A stretch of DNA of 64,000 nt from Algibacter pacificus (GCF_008033385.1 NZ_VOGY01000007.1:124001-188000); one strand, 5' to 3'. Positions 52,541 through 63,472 are shown, counted from the stretch's first letter. The notes: a model not told the origin generated them from the letters alone. Numbers and translations are program-made.

Positions 52541-55500
52541 ATGACTGAGAAAAAGAAAAGCGTAGATAAAGAGTTTTGGTTATCCTCTTGGGCCATAAAC
52601 AATAAAACAACCATGTATGTTTTAATTGTTATGATCCTCTTTTTAGGAACTGGCGCCTATTTTAGTATGCCCAGAGAAAACTTTCCTGAAATAAAAGAAA
52701 CCAAAATTTATATAAGCTCAATATACCCCGGAAATACCGCTGAAGATATTGAAAAGCTGATTACAGACCCTATTGAAGACAAAATTAAAACCATAAGTAA
52801 TATTGTTGAAATTACCTCAACATCTCAAGAAGATTACTCTATTGTTATTGTTGAATTTGACGAAAATATTTCGGTTGAAGCTGCCAAACAAAAAATTAAA
52901 GATGAAATAGATTCTGAATCTGCAGGAGAAGATTGGCCAACCTTTAATGGTGCCAAAGTAGAACCCGATGTTTTCGATTTAAGCATTTCGGAAGAAACCC
53001 CTATTTTAAACATAAATATTTCGGGAGATTACCGCATTGATAAATTAAAAGAATTTGGAGAATATCTTGAAGATGAAATTGAAAGTTTGCAGGAAATTAA
53101 ACAAGTAGATATTCGTGGCGCTCAAGAAAAAGAAGTTGAAGTTGCTGTAGATATCTATAAAATGATGGCGGCTCAAGTTAGTTTTTCCGATATTATTAAT
53201 ACCATAAACAACGAAAACATTACCATGTCTGCGGGTAATTTAATTTCTAGCGGACAACGACGTACGATTCGTATTTTAGGTGAAATTGAAAACCCAAAGG
53301 AACTTGAGGATTTTGTTGTAAAATCCGACCATAACAATCCTATTTACTTAAAAGATGTTGCTAAAGTGTCTTTTAAAGATGAGGACAAAACCACCTATGC
53401 TCGAGAATTTGGACATCCCGTAGTCATGCTCGATGTAAAAAAACGTGCAGGTAAAAACATGGTAGCCGCAGCAGAACAAATTCAAGACATCGTTAAAAAT
53501 GCTAAAGACAACGTTTTTCCACCAGATTTAACGGTTACCATCGCCAACGATCAATCATCTAAAACCATTGGCCAAGTAGACGATTTAGTAAACAACATTA
53601 TATTTGGTATCATTCTAGTGGTTACCGTTTTAATGTTCTTTATGGGCTTTAAAAGTGCCCTATTCGTCGGGTTTGCCATCCCAATGTCTATGTTTATGTC
53701 TTTAATGATATTAGAACTTTTAGGCTACACCATGAATACCATGATTCTTTTCGGACTTATCATGGGCTTAGGAATGCTGGTTGATAATGGTATTGTAGTT
53801 GTAGAAAACGTTCATCGACTTATGAGTGATGAAGGTATGAGTAGGATTGAAGCTGCTAAAAATGGTATTGGCGAAATTGCCTTTCCTATTATTATATCTA
53901 CAGCAACTACCGTTGCCGCTTTTATTCCTTTAGGTTTATGGCCGGGAGTTATGGGGCAATTCATGATCTATTTTCCAATAACACTCTCCGTAGTTTTAGG
54001 TTCATCGCTATTTGTTGCTATATTTTTCAATTCCGTAATTGTATCTCAATTCATGACTATTGAAGATACAGATATGCCTTTAAAACAAATTATTAGAATC
54101 TCTGTAATCTTTGGAATATTAGGAGTTTTAATATTCATTTTTGGCGGAAGTTACAAAGGCTTAGGAACTTTAATGATTATTACCGTTATTTTACTTTGGA
54201 TATTCAGACTGTTTTTAAGAAAATGGACAAATAGTTTTCAAAATAATCTTTTACCAATTTGGGAACGTATGTATGAAAAAACATTACGCTTTGCTTTAAG
54301 TGGTAAAAAACCTATTTTTATTACCATTGCTACGGTTGTTTTATTATTTATTGCTTTTATGGGCTTTGGAACCTCCGTAAGTAGCCAACGTACCAAAGTA
54401 GAATTCTTCCCAGATAACACGCCAAACCAAATTATAGTTTATATAGAATATCCCGAAGGCACAGATATTAAAAAAACAAACACCATTACAAAAGATATAG
54501 AGCAACGCGTGTTTAAAATTATTAACGATCCGATTTATAAAGATGGTGATTATAATTTTTTAACAGAAAGTGCGGTATCTCAAGTGGGGGCAGGTGCTGG
54601 AAATCCGCAAACTGATGGTGGTTCGGCTGCAGAAATGCCACATCGTGCTAAAATTACAGCCTCAATGCGTGAGTATAAATTTAGAAGAGGACAAGACAGT
54701 AAAGAATTACTTAAAAAAATTCAACTAGATTTAAAAGACATCTATCCTGGCGTTGCTATTTCTGTTGAAAAAGATGCGGCTGGCCCTCCTGCTGGATATC
54801 CTATCAATATAGAATTGGAAGGAGAGGATTATTCCGAATTAATAAATACTGCCGAAAAAATGCGCGATTTTATTAATTCTAAAAATATCCAAGGTATCGA
54901 TGAGTTAAAAATTGATGTTAATAAATCGAAACCTTCCATGCAAGTTGTGGTTGATAGAAAAAAAGCAGGAGAACTGGGCGTAAGCGCAGGACAGGTTGGG
55001 CAACAACTTCGTAACTCTATTTTCGGGTCTAAAGCTGGAATTTATAAAAAAGATGGTGACGACTACGATATCTATGTGCGTTTTAATGAAGAAAATCGAT
55101 ATAATACCAGTGCCATTTTCAACCAAAAAATAACGTTTAGAGATATGGCTTCTGGCCAAATAAAAGAAATCCCGGTTTCTACAGTAGCTAAACAAAAAAA
55201 CACCTCTGGTTTTAGCGCTATTAAACACCGCGACGTAAAACGTGTGGTTACTTTATACTCTGCTTTAGCGCCTGGTTTTACCGATGCTGGTGCTATTGTT
55301 TCTAAAATTAGAAACGAAATGCAAGGTTTTACCGAACAACCAGACCAAGTTAACATTGATTACACGGGCCAAATTGAAGAACAAAATAAACAAATGGCCT
55401 TTTTACTTGGTGCTTTTTTCACGGGTTTAGGTTTAATTTTCTTTATTTTAATTTTCCAATTTAACTCTGTTTCAAAACCAGGCATTATCATGTTAGCTAT

Positions 55501-56050
55501 TTTTCTAAGTTTAATTGGGGTATTTGGTGGTATTGTAATCACAGGAAGCTCATTCGTTATTATGATGACCATGATGGGAATTATCTCTCTTGCAGGTATC
55601 GTGGTAAATAACGGTGTGGTACTTTTAGATTACACCCAACTTTTAATAGATAGAAAAAAGATTGAACACGATTTAGACGACGATCAATACATTGAGACCA
55701 ACGAGCTTTTAGAAATTATTGTTAGAGGTGGTAAGGCTCGTTTACGCCCTGTTTTACTAACGGCAATTACCACAATTTTAGGTTTAATTCCATTAGCTAC
55801 AGGTTTAAATATTAACTTCTTTACATTCCTAAGCGATTTTGATGCTAATATTTATGTTGGTGGAGATAACGTGATATTTTGGGGTCCATTGGCTTGGACC
55901 GTAATTTACGGACTTTTTGTAGCCACTTTTTTAACCCTAATTGTAGTGCCTATTTTGTTTTATTTAGTAACACAATTTAAAATGTGGTTATTTAAAAACA
56001 GAGTAGCCAACAACAAAAATATTAATAAAATTGGCAGTGATATAGATTAA
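52541..56050 (+). CDS. RND efflux transporter, inner membrane pump
   Basis: 1169 residues, AcrB/MdtB type: twelve membrane helices in two halves, each with a large periplasmic domain. The conserved GLIMGLGMLVDNGIVVVENV segment carries the proton-relay Asp, and a second ISLAGIVVNNGVVLLDY is in the second half. Drug or metabolite export is not specified. Longer than AcrB by about 120 residues at the cytoplasmic helix joins. Confidence 0.94.
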   Translation: MTEKKKSVDKEFWLSSWAINNKTTMYVLIVMILFLGTGAYFSMPRENFPEIKETKIYISSIYPGNTAEDIEKLITDPIEDKIKTISNIVEITSTSQEDYSIVIVEFDENISVEAAKQKIKDEIDSESAGEDWPTFNGAKVEPDVFDLSISEETPILNINISGDYRIDKLKEFGEYLEDEIESLQEIKQVDIRGAQEKEVEVAVDIYKMMAAQVSFSDIINTINNENITMSAGNLISSGQRRTIRILGEIENPKELEDFVVKSDHNNPIYLKDVAKVSFKDEDKTTYAREFGHPVVMLDVKKRAGKNMVAAAEQIQDIVKNAKDNVFPPDLTVTIANDQSSKTIGQVDDLVNNIIFGIILVVTVLMFFMGFKSALFVGFAIPMSMFMSLMILELLGYTMNTMILFGLIMGLGMLVDNGIVVVENVHRLMSDEGMSRIEAAKNGIGEIAFPIIISTATTVAAFIPLGLWPGVMGQFMIYFPITLSVVLGSSLFVAIFFNSVIVSQFMTIEDTDMPLKQIIRISVIFGILGVLIFIFGGSYKGLGTLMIITVILLWIFRLFLRKWTNSFQNNLLPIWERMYEKTLRFALSGKKPIFITIATVVLLFIAFMGFGTSVSSQRTKVEFFPDNTPNQIIVYIEYPEGTDIKKTNTITKDIEQRVFKIINDPIYKDGDYNFLTESAVSQVGAGAGNPQTDGGSAAEMPHRAKITASMREYKFRRGQDSKELLKKIQLDLKDIYPGVAISVEKDAAGPPAGYPINIELEGEDYSELINTAEKMRDFINSKNIQGIDELKIDVNKSKPSMQVVVDRKKAGELGVSAGQVGQQLRNSIFGSKAGIYKKDGDDYDIYVRFNEENRYNTSAIFNQKITFRDMASGQIKEIPVSTVAKQKNTSGFSAIKHRDVKRVVTLYSALAPGFTDAGAIVSKIRNEMQGFTEQPDQVNIDYTGQIEEQNKQMAFLLGAFFTGLGLIFFILIFQFNSVSKPGIIMLAIFLSLIGVFGGIVITGSSFVIMMTMMGIISLAGIVVNNGVVLLDYTQLLIDRKKIEHDLDDDQYIETNELLEIIVRGGKARLRPVLLTAITTILGLIPLATGLNINFFTFLSDFDANIYVGGDNVIFWGPLAWTVIYGLFVATFLTLIVVPILFYLVTQFKMWLFKNRVANNKNINKIGSDID

Positions 56051-56081
56051 TTTAATTGTGCGACTAACTCAATTAATAGCG

Positions 56082-56119
56082 AAAACCCAGACTTTCTTAA
56101 ATGAAACGTCTGGGTTTTT
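56082..56119 (+). terminator. Terminator of the RND operon
   Basis: AAAACCCAGAC and GTCTGGGTTTTT pair around a 15-base loop, followed by T. Confidence 0.88.
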
Positions 56120-56292
56120 AATTTAAATTTAGTTGAAGTTTTAATTGCTATTAAAGTATTTTCAATCTAGAAAATGTACATTATTACAAGACAAACATTT
56201 CTATTTTAAACTGAAGTCTTCAATTATTTTAAATTAAGCCTTCATTTAATTAAAAAAACAATTATAATAATTTATACTCCGCGGTATTTCAT

Positions 56293-56300
56293 TAAATTTG
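56293..56300 (+). promoter_or_regulatory. Promoter -7 box of aspS
   Basis: TAAATTTG matches TAnnTTTG, 20 bases upstream of the ATG. Confidence 0.45.
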
Positions 56301-56319
56301 CACCTCAATTTTACAACAC

Positions 56320-58074
56320 ATGTACAGAAGTCATAATTGCGGCGAATTAACAGCAGCACATATAAATACAGAAGTTACCCTATCTGGTTGGGTTCAAAAA
56401 TCTAGAGATAAAGGTTTTATTGTATGGGTCGATTTACGTGACCGTTACGGTATTACCCAATTGGTTTTCGATGAAGAGCGTACCAGCAAAGATTTAATAG
56501 AACAAGCCCAAAACTTAGGGCGCGAGTTTGTTATTCAAGTTACAGGAACGGTAATAGAACGTGCTTCAAAAAACCCTAATATTCCAACAGGAGAAATAGA
56601 AATATTAGTTTCTAAACTAGACATTTTAAACAAATCTATACTACCTCCATTTACTATTGAAGATAAAACGGACGGTGGCGAAGATATTAGAATGAAATAT
56701 CGCTATTTAGATATTCGTCGTAATCCAGTGAAAGACAGTTTAATTTTTAGATCGAAAGTATCTCAAGCCGTTAGAAATTATCTTTCAACTGAAGGTTTTA
56801 TCGAAGTTGAAACCCCGTATTTAATCAAATCTACTCCCGAAGGCGCTCGTGATTTTGTGGTACCTTCTCGAATGAATGCCGGCGAATTTTACGCCCTTCC
56901 GCAATCGCCACAAACCTTCAAGCAATTGCTTATGGTTGGTGGAATGGACAAGTATTTTCAAATTGTAAAATGCTTTAGAGATGAAGATTTACGTGCCGAT
57001 CGTCAGCCAGAATTCACACAAATTGATTGCGAAATGGCTTTTGTAGAGCAAGAAGATATTCTTAATGTTTTTGAAGGTTTAACACGTCACTTGCTTAAAG
57101 AAGTAAATGGGGTTGAGATCGAAAAATTCCCAAGAATGTTGTACGATGACGCCATGCGTTTATACGGAAACGACAAACCAGATATCCGTTTTGGGATGGA
57201 ATTTGGTGAATTAAATGAAGTAACACAACACAAAGATTTTGGCGTTTTCAACAATGCCGAATTGGTTGTTGGTATTGCTGTACCTGGCGGAAACCGTTTC
57301 ACAAGAAAAGAAATTGATAAATTAATCAACTGGGTTAAACGCCCACAAGTTGGTGCTTTAGGCATGATTTATTCGCGTTGTAATGACGACGGAAGCTTCA
57401 AATCATCAGTAGATAAATTCTACGATCAAGAGGATTTATCCAAATGGGCCGAAATTACTGGGGCAAAACCAGGCGATTTAGTGTGTGTTTTATCGGGCGA
57501 TAAAAACAAAGTACGCGCACAATTAAGTGCTTTACGTATGGAATTGGCCGAACAATTAGGCTTACGCGATCCAAAAGTATTTGCGCCTTTATGGGTAATC
57601 GATTTTCCTTTATTAGAATTAGATGAAGAAACCGGACATTACCACGCCATGCACCACCCATTTACTTCACCAAAACCAGGTCAATTAGAGTTATTAGATT
57701 CTAATCCAGGCGAGGTAAAAGCCAATGCCTACGATTTGGTGTTGAATGGAAATGAAATTGGAGGGGGTTCTATTCGTATTCACGATAAAGAAACACAAGC
57801 CATTATGTTTAAACATTTAGGTTTTTCTGAAGAAGAAGCTAAAGCTCAATTTGGTTTCCTAATGGATGCCTTTCAATACGGTGCACCACCTCACGGCGGT
57901 TTAGCTTTTGGATTAGATAGACTGGTTGCTATTTTAGGCGGACAAGAAACCATTCGAGATTTTATTGCCTTCCCGAAAAACAATTCGGGCCGCGATGTTA
58001 TGATCGATGCTCCTGCTCCAATTGACGATGACCAATTAACTGAATTAAGCTTAAAACTTAATTTAAAATCATAA
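56320..58074 (+). CDS. aspS: Aspartate--tRNA ligase
   Basis: 584 residues, class II synthetase: OB-fold start ([20 protein letters not shown]), motif 2 [14 protein letters not shown], bacterial-type insertion GAD domain, and motif 3 [13 protein letters not shown]. No odd residues noticed; charges tRNA-Asp. Confidence 0.97.
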   Translation: MYRSHNCGELTAAHINTEVTLSGWVQKSRDKGFIVWVDLRDRYGITQLVFDEERTSKDLIEQAQNLGREFVIQVTGTVIERASKNPNIPTGEIEILVSKLDILNKSILPPFTIEDKTDGGEDIRMKYRYLDIRRNPVKDSLIFRSKVSQAVRNYLSTEGFIEVETPYLIKSTPEGARDFVVPSRMNAGEFYALPQSPQTFKQLLMVGGMDKYFQIVKCFRDEDLRADRQPEFTQIDCEMAFVEQEDILNVFEGLTRHLLKEVNGVEIEKFPRMLYDDAMRLYGNDKPDIRFGMEFGELNEVTQHKDFGVFNNAELVVGIAVPGGNRFTRKEIDKLINWVKRPQVGALGMIYSRCNDDGSFKSSVDKFYDQEDLSKWAEITGAKPGDLVCVLSGDKNKVRAQLSALRMELAEQLGLRDPKVFAPLWVIDFPLLELDEETGHYHAMHHPFTSPKPGQLELLDSNPGEVKANAYDLVLNGNEIGGGSIRIHDKETQAIMFKHLGFSEEEAKAQFGFLMDAFQYGAPPHGGLAFGLDRLVAILGGQETIRDFIAFPKNNSGRDVMIDAPAPIDDDQLTELSLKLNLKS

Positions 58075-58078
58075 TATT

Positions 58079-58104
58079 AAAATCCTGCTTTTGCAGGATT
58101 TTTT
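58079..58104 (+). terminator. Terminator of aspS
   Basis: AAAATCCTGC and GCAGGATTTTTT form a stem with a 4-base loop, directly after the stop. Confidence 0.9.
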
Positions 58105-58118
58105 AGTAAATCGAATAT

Positions 58119-58835
58119 ATGAAAAACTTAACCTTTCTTTTACTAATTTTCACTTCAACCCTGACCTTTGCCCAAAATATAACCGGTTCGGAATTATTAA
58201 AAAAATCAATCCAATTTCACGACCCAAATAACAATTGGAAAACCTTTAATGGAAATTTCGCTATTACCATGGAAATACCAAACAAACCCAACCGAGAAAG
58301 TGAAATTAAAATAAACTTACCCAAAGAATATTTTTCTTTAAAAATTATAAAAGACACTGTAGTTACCGAATCTATCGTTGATAAATCGGAATGTCAATTA
58401 TCAATTAACGGCAACACCAAATTAACAGACGCACTTAAAAAAGCACACAATCTAAATTGTAAACGGGCCAAGTTTTTTAAAAATTATTATACCTACTTGT
58501 ATGGATTACCAATGAAATTAAATGACGAAGGCACCATAATCGACCAAAACGTCATTCAAAAAACCTTCAAAGGAAAAAATTATTTAGTTTTAAAAGCAAC
58601 CTACACCAAAGCAGTAGGTAAAGATACTTGGTATTTCTATTTTAACCCAAAAACATACGCCATGGAAGTTTATCAGTTTTTTAAAGATGAAACAAAAAAC
58701 GACGGCGAATACATTTTACTAACCGATTTAGAAACCATAAACGGAATTAAAATGCCAAAAAACAGAGCTTGGTATTACAACAAAAACGATAAATATTTAG
58801 CAACAGATATTTTATCCAAAAACACACAACACTAA
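58119..58835 (+). CDS. Secreted DUF6503-like protein
   Basis: 238 residues: signal peptide (LLLIFTSTLTFAQ) and a LolA-like beta-rich part with FHDPNNNWKTFNG, CQLSINGN, YYTYLYGLPMKL and WYFYFNPKTYAMEVYQF. The pattern matches DUF6503, common in flavobacteria. Function unknown. The chloride-channel gene starts 2 bases after its stop. Confidence 0.75.
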   Translation: MKNLTFLLLIFTSTLTFAQNITGSELLKKSIQFHDPNNNWKTFNGNFAITMEIPNKPNRESEIKINLPKEYFSLKIIKDTVVTESIVDKSECQLSINGNTKLTDALKKAHNLNCKRAKFFKNYYTYLYGLPMKLNDEGTIIDQNVIQKTFKGKNYLVLKATYTKAVGKDTWYFYFNPKTYAMEVYQFFKDETKNDGEYILLTDLETINGIKMPKNRAWYYNKNDKYLATDILSKNTQH

Positions 58836-58837
58836 AA

Positions 58838-60634
58838 ATGCCAGCTAAAAACACCTTCTTAAAACAAATACTTATTTGGAGAGCCAAACATATTTCCAAA
58901 AAGCAATTTGTAATGATATTGAGTATCATTATAGGTTTTACTGCAGGAATGGGAGCCGTGGTTTTAAAAAACTTAACGCACTTTATTCAGCATTTATTAG
59001 AAACAAAACTAGTAAAAGATTATCATCACGCTTTTTATTTCTTATTCCCTATTTTGGGTTTAAGTTTAGTGTATTTAAGTATAAAATATATTATTAGAAA
59101 TAAAGTAAGTCATGGTATTCCGTCTACACTTTACGCTATTTCTAAACGTAAAGGGATCATGAAACCCTTTCAAATGTTTGGATCTATTTTAACCGCACCT
59201 TTAACGGTTGGTTTTGGTGGATCGGTTGGATTGGAAGGACCAACGGTTGCAACAGGTGCCGCCCTAGGGTCTAACATTGCCCGAATGTTTCACATGAACC
59301 AAACAACCAGAACATTACTGGTTGGTTGTGCTGCTGCCGGAGCCATGAGTTCTATTTTTAAAGCCCCCATTGCGGCTATTATTTTTGCCATTGAGGTCTT
59401 TAGTTTAGATTTAACCATCGCCTCTATGCTTCCTCTATTACTAGCCTCACTTTCGGCAATTTTAACATCGCAATTTTTCTTTGGAGACGATGTATTATTA
59501 CCATTTAGAATAGAAGATAAATTCTATCTTGCCGATGCGCCTTTTTATATCCTTTTAGGAATTATAGCCGCATTCATTTCCATATACTTCACCGAAGTTT
59601 ACGATCGTATTCATAAATTTTTCGACACCCTAGGTTCACCTATAAAAAAACTTTTAGTTGGTGGAGTTGGTATCGGTTTACTAGTGTATTTAGTACCACC
59701 TTTATATGGTGAAGGTTTCGACGTTATTAATAATCTAATTGCTGGAAATCCACAAAAAGCAATAGCTAATAATATTTTTAACTTAGATATCACAAATGTT
59801 TGGAACGTTATCATACTTCTTATAGCACTTATGTTATTCAAAATTATTGCAAGTGCCCTTACTTTTGGAGCTGGTGGTGTTGGTGGTATTTTTGCTCCAA
59901 CATTGTTTATGGGAAGCATTATGGGATTTTGCATGTCGAAAATTATTAATCATAGCGGTTTATTTGGACATCAACTTTCGGAAAGCAATTTCACTTTAGT
60001 GGGTATGGCAGGCCTTTTAGCAGGTGTATTACACGCCCCACTTACAGCCATATTCTTAATTGCAGAACTTACTGGTGGCTACGAACTTTTTGTACCACTT
60101 ATGCTAACCGCAACCATTTCATTTAGTATCACAAAATACTTTAAACCGCATTCCGTTTATAATATGGAATTGGGACGAAAAGGAGAATTATTAACACACA
60201 ATAAAGATCATGCGGTTTTAACCTTAATGGATATTGATCGCGTTCTTGAAACCAATTTCACGATTTTAAATCCAAAAATGACTTTAGAAGAAATCATTCA
60301 AAAAGCGGTGATAAAATCGAAACGAAACATTTACCCAGTTGTCAACCCAAGTACAAAAAGATTAGAAGGCATTATTTTATTAGACGATTTGCGATCCATT
60401 ATGTTCGACAGATCGTTATATAAAGACATTACAGCATCAGATTTAATGCAAAAACCACCAGAGGTTATCAATCTTAATAAAGATAAAATGACCGATATTA
60501 TGAAAAAATTTCAAGACAGTAGCGCTTGGAATTTACCCGTAAAAAAAGACGGAAAATATTATGGTTTCATTACAAAATCTAAACTTTTAACCTCTTATAG
60601 ACGCCAGCTTATCAATTTACAAGCCGAATCTTAA
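58838..60634 (+). CDS. CLC-type chloride channel with C-terminal CBS domains (paralogue 1)
   Basis: 598 residues: about 14-18 membrane helices, motif SHGIP near 90, the gating motif GLEGP (position of the EcClC E148 Glu) with GFGGSVGL before it, and GVGGIFAPTLFMG. At the EcClC internal Glu position (E203) it has FAIEVF, where the second residue is Val, as in channel-type CLCs. Two CBS domains at the C-terminus (IVKSKRNIYPVV...; WNLPVKKDGKYYGFI). Carries chloride or nitrate-type anions through the inner membrane. Tandem with a second copy. Confidence 0.88.
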   Translation: MPAKNTFLKQILIWRAKHISKKQFVMILSIIIGFTAGMGAVVLKNLTHFIQHLLETKLVKDYHHAFYFLFPILGLSLVYLSIKYIIRNKVSHGIPSTLYAISKRKGIMKPFQMFGSILTAPLTVGFGGSVGLEGPTVATGAALGSNIARMFHMNQTTRTLLVGCAAAGAMSSIFKAPIAAIIFAIEVFSLDLTIASMLPLLLASLSAILTSQFFFGDDVLLPFRIEDKFYLADAPFYILLGIIAAFISIYFTEVYDRIHKFFDTLGSPIKKLLVGGVGIGLLVYLVPPLYGEGFDVINNLIAGNPQKAIANNIFNLDITNVWNVIILLIALMLFKIIASALTFGAGGVGGIFAPTLFMGSIMGFCMSKIINHSGLFGHQLSESNFTLVGMAGLLAGVLHAPLTAIFLIAELTGGYELFVPLMLTATISFSITKYFKPHSVYNMELGRKGELLTHNKDHAVLTLMDIDRVLETNFTILNPKMTLEEIIQKAVIKSKRNIYPVVNPSTKRLEGIILLDDLRSIMFDRSLYKDITASDLMQKPPEVINLNKDKMTDIMKKFQDSSAWNLPVKKDGKYYGFITKSKLLTSYRRQLINLQAES

Positions 60635-60781
60635 ATCTCAACACTTCGCTAAAAACACAAAATTTATGCGATTAAATCGTGTAATTCCAAAAAAATTACA
60701 GAAATTAGTGTGTTTTTGATATAAGCACACTAATCTGCTTTATATATAGATAAGCACTAAAAGTTTTAGTCATTTAAAACC

Positions 60782-62569
60782 ATGCCTTCAGCCACAAACA
60801 AACTCTTACGAAAATTCTTAATTTGGAAATACAAACATGTTTCCGAACGCGAATTTGTATATGTGCTTAGCATTTTAGTTGGTTTTTTAGCAGGAATAGG
60901 TACCGTTTCCCTAAAAAACCTTACGCATTATATCCAAATGCTTTTTGAATTTGAAACCTTTAGAGATCACCATCATGCGCTGTATTTCATTTTTCCAATA
61001 ATAGGCTTACTGCTTGTTTACATTATTAAACAAACTTGGTTAAAAAAACATATTGGGCATGGCATTTCATCCACATTACATGCCATTTCAAAATTAAACG
61101 GCATCATTCCTAGATACAATATTTACGCCTCCTTAATAACAGCACCATTAACAGCTGGTTTTGGTGGATCGGTAGGTTTACAAGGCCCAGCCGTAAGCGT
61201 AGGATCGGCATTAGGTTCTAACGCCGCACGCTTATTTAATATGAGTACAAAAACACGCTTGCTACTTATAGGTTGCGCTGCAACAGGCGCTATGGCCTCC
61301 ATGTTTAAAGCCCCCATTGCGGCCATTGTTTTTGCTGTAGAAATTTTCAGTTTAGACATTGCTTTCACCTCTTTAGTACCGTTGCTATTAGCGTCGGTTT
61401 CGGCCGTGGTAACATCGTATATGTTTTTAGGAACAGACGTTTTACTTCGGTTTGAATTAACCGATAAATTTGAAGTAAACGACATTGGGTTCTATCTCGT
61501 TTTAGGCTTAGTAACTGCGGTAGCTTCTGTTTATTTTTCAAAAGTATTTTTCGCTATAACCCATTTTTTTAAACAATTTGAAAGTCGAGCAGTTCGTCTC
61601 CTTATTGGCGGATTAGCCATTGGCACGATGCTTTATTTTATCCCGCCATTATACGGTGAAGGCTATGGCATCATGAATAATTTATTAAAAGGTGATCATT
61701 TGGCCGCTATTGGAAAAACCCCTCTAAATTTCGATGTCTCGAACATTTGGGTGGTTATTGCTCTCTTATTTGGCATTGCTGTTTTTAAAGCCATTGCCAT
61801 GACCACTACTTTTGGTGCTGGTGGTGTTGGAGGTATATTTATCCCAACGCTTGTTATGGGAAGCGCCATAGGAAATGCCTTTGCTAAAATTATTAATAAC
61901 ATCGGACTTGGGTTTCATGTGTCCGAATCTAATTTCACATTAATTGGGATGACGGGTTTAATGGCCGGTGTACTACACGCCCCGCTAACCGCCATTTTCC
62001 TAATTGCGGAAATTACCAGTGGTTACGAACTTTTTGTGCCCTTAATGATTGTTTCGGCCATATCCTTTACCATCACAAAATACTATATTTCCCACTCTAT
62101 TTACACCTTAAAATTGGCTGAACGTGGCGAACTCATGACCCACGATAAAGATCAAAATGTCCTTATGGTTTTAGATATCGATAAAATTCTTGAAACCAAT
62201 TTCATTATCCTAAAACCCGAAATGAAACTTGGGGATATTCTTAAAAACGCGGTAGCAAAATCCTCCCGAAATCATTTTCCCGTGGTTAACGACCAGCATG
62301 AATTTCTCGGGGTTATTCGCCTAGACGATGTGCGCCATATCATGTTCAATTCCGATTTATACGACACCGTAAATGCCCAAAGCCTCATGCACGCCTCTGC
62401 CGGAATTATAGATTATAATACCGATAATATGAACACCATTATGACCAAGTTTAAAACCACCGGCGCATGGAACTTACCAGTCACTAAAGATGGCAAATAC
62501 TACGGTTATATTTCAAAATCCAAATTATTAACCGCCTATCGCGAACAACTTATTCAGTTCACCAAATAG
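60782..62569 (+). CDS. CLC-type chloride channel with C-terminal CBS domains (paralogue 2, gating Glu replaced by Gln)
   Basis: 595 residues, same build as the preceding gene and similar along its full length. The gating motif is GLQGP where paralogue 1 has GLEGP, so the external Glu is Gln. The other motifs are intact (GHGISSTLH, GVGGIFIPTLVMG, CBS pair). The Val at the internal Glu position is shared. The 147-base gap to paralogue 1 and the pairing suggest a tandem duplication. Prediction from other CLCs: a changed or absent fast gate. Confidence 0.88.
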   Translation: MPSATNKLLRKFLIWKYKHVSEREFVYVLSILVGFLAGIGTVSLKNLTHYIQMLFEFETFRDHHHALYFIFPIIGLLLVYIIKQTWLKKHIGHGISSTLHAISKLNGIIPRYNIYASLITAPLTAGFGGSVGLQGPAVSVGSALGSNAARLFNMSTKTRLLLIGCAATGAMASMFKAPIAAIVFAVEIFSLDIAFTSLVPLLLASVSAVVTSYMFLGTDVLLRFELTDKFEVNDIGFYLVLGLVTAVASVYFSKVFFAITHFFKQFESRAVRLLIGGLAIGTMLYFIPPLYGEGYGIMNNLLKGDHLAAIGKTPLNFDVSNIWVVIALLFGIAVFKAIAMTTTFGAGGVGGIFIPTLVMGSAIGNAFAKIINNIGLGFHVSESNFTLIGMTGLMAGVLHAPLTAIFLIAEITSGYELFVPLMIVSAISFTITKYYISHSIYTLKLAERGELMTHDKDQNVLMVLDIDKILETNFIILKPEMKLGDILKNAVAKSSRNHFPVVNDQHEFLGVIRLDDVRHIMFNSDLYDTVNAQSLMHASAGIIDYNTDNMNTIMTKFKTTGAWNLPVTKDGKYYGYISKSKLLTAYREQLIQFTK

Positions 62570-62594
62570 CACTAAATATCATATTCAAACCTAA

Positions 62595-62831
62595 ATGAAA
62601 TACCTTATATCTCTTTTAACCATTGCAGCATTTACCAGTATTCTTCTCGGATTTTTTTTAGACGTCGATTATTCAGAAAAACTCATTGGTTTTGGCGTTA
62701 TGGGACTATTTTTTATTGTTTTCCCCATATTTTCATACCACCGCTGGAAAGATAAAGACCCTAAAGATTATATGCTTACTAAAGAAAATTTAGATAAAAT
62801 GAAAGCTTCTCAACGCGATAAAAAAATTTAA
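62595..62831 (+). CDS. Small two-helix membrane protein
   Basis: 78 residues: two hydrophobic helices (SLLTIAAFTSILLGFFLDV; GVMGLFFIVFPIFSYHRW) and a basic tail (KDPKDYMLTKENLDKMKASQR). No family recognised. Follows the CLC pair by 25 bases. Confidence 0.68.
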   Translation: MKYLISLLTIAAFTSILLGFFLDVDYSEKLIGFGVMGLFFIVFPIFSYHRWKDKDPKDYMLTKENLDKMKASQRDKKI

Positions 62832-62837
62832 TTTTTT

Positions 62838-62922
62838 GGGCGTTACCCAAGGGTCGGGCTTTTACTACTCGCTCCCTCCCAAAAGGTCGGGGAGCTCAAA
62901 CAGGCCGTTCAATCCCTAACGC
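62838..62922 (+). repeat. Dispersed two-hairpin intergenic repeat (copy C)
   Basis: GGGCGTTACC start, GGGTCGGGCTTT, a second G/C-rich stem and CAATCCCTAACGC end. Shorter than copies A and B because the first stem is lost or very short. It lies between the small membrane gene and tadA. Confidence 0.7.
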
Positions 62923-62981
62923 GGGTATATCTGCTAAATACATTTTTCAACCCGTACTTGGTTATTGTCAAATTAAAAATG

Positions 62982-63431
62982 CTAGTTCAAATTTCGGCGT
63001 TCAATAAAAAAACGTTTCATAAGCGCCGAAGCTTCTTCAGCTAAAACACCGCCTTTTATTGTGGTTTTAGGATGTAGTTTCGTGTTCAAATTAATACAAC
63101 CACGTTCCAAATCTCTCGCCCCATAAACAATATTAGAAATCTGACTCCAATACAAAGCCCCAGCACACATTTGGCAAGGCTCTAGGGTAACATACAGCGT
63201 ACATTTTTGTAAATACTTGCCACCCAAAAAATTGGCCGCTGCCGTAATAGCTTGCATTTCTGCATGTGCTGTTACATCGTTCAGTGTTTCGGTTAAATTA
63301 TGTCCGCGTGCAATAATTTTATTATCAATAACAATTACAGCTCCCACCGGAATTTCGCCTTGCTCATAAGCAGCCTCGGCTTCCTGTAAGGCGCGTTTCA
63401 TAAAATAGGTATCATCAAAAGGTTGTATCAT
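62982..63431 (-). CDS. tadA: tRNA adenosine(34) deaminase
   Basis: 149 residues with the zinc deaminase motifs: HAEMQAI and EPCQMCAGALYWSQI. Converts A34 to inosine in tRNA-Arg. Convergent with the small membrane gene and divergent from dxs. Confidence 0.93.
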   Translation of the reverse strand: MIQPFDDTYFMKRALQEAEAAYEQGEIPVGAVIVIDNKIIARGHNLTETLNDVTAHAEMQAITAAANFLGGKYLQKCTLYVTLEPCQMCAGALYWSQISNIVYGARDLERGCINLNTKLHPKTTIKGGVLAEEASALMKRFFIERRNLN

Positions 63432-63472
63432 AAAAGCAAAAATACAATTTGAAATACTACATTTGTAAATTA

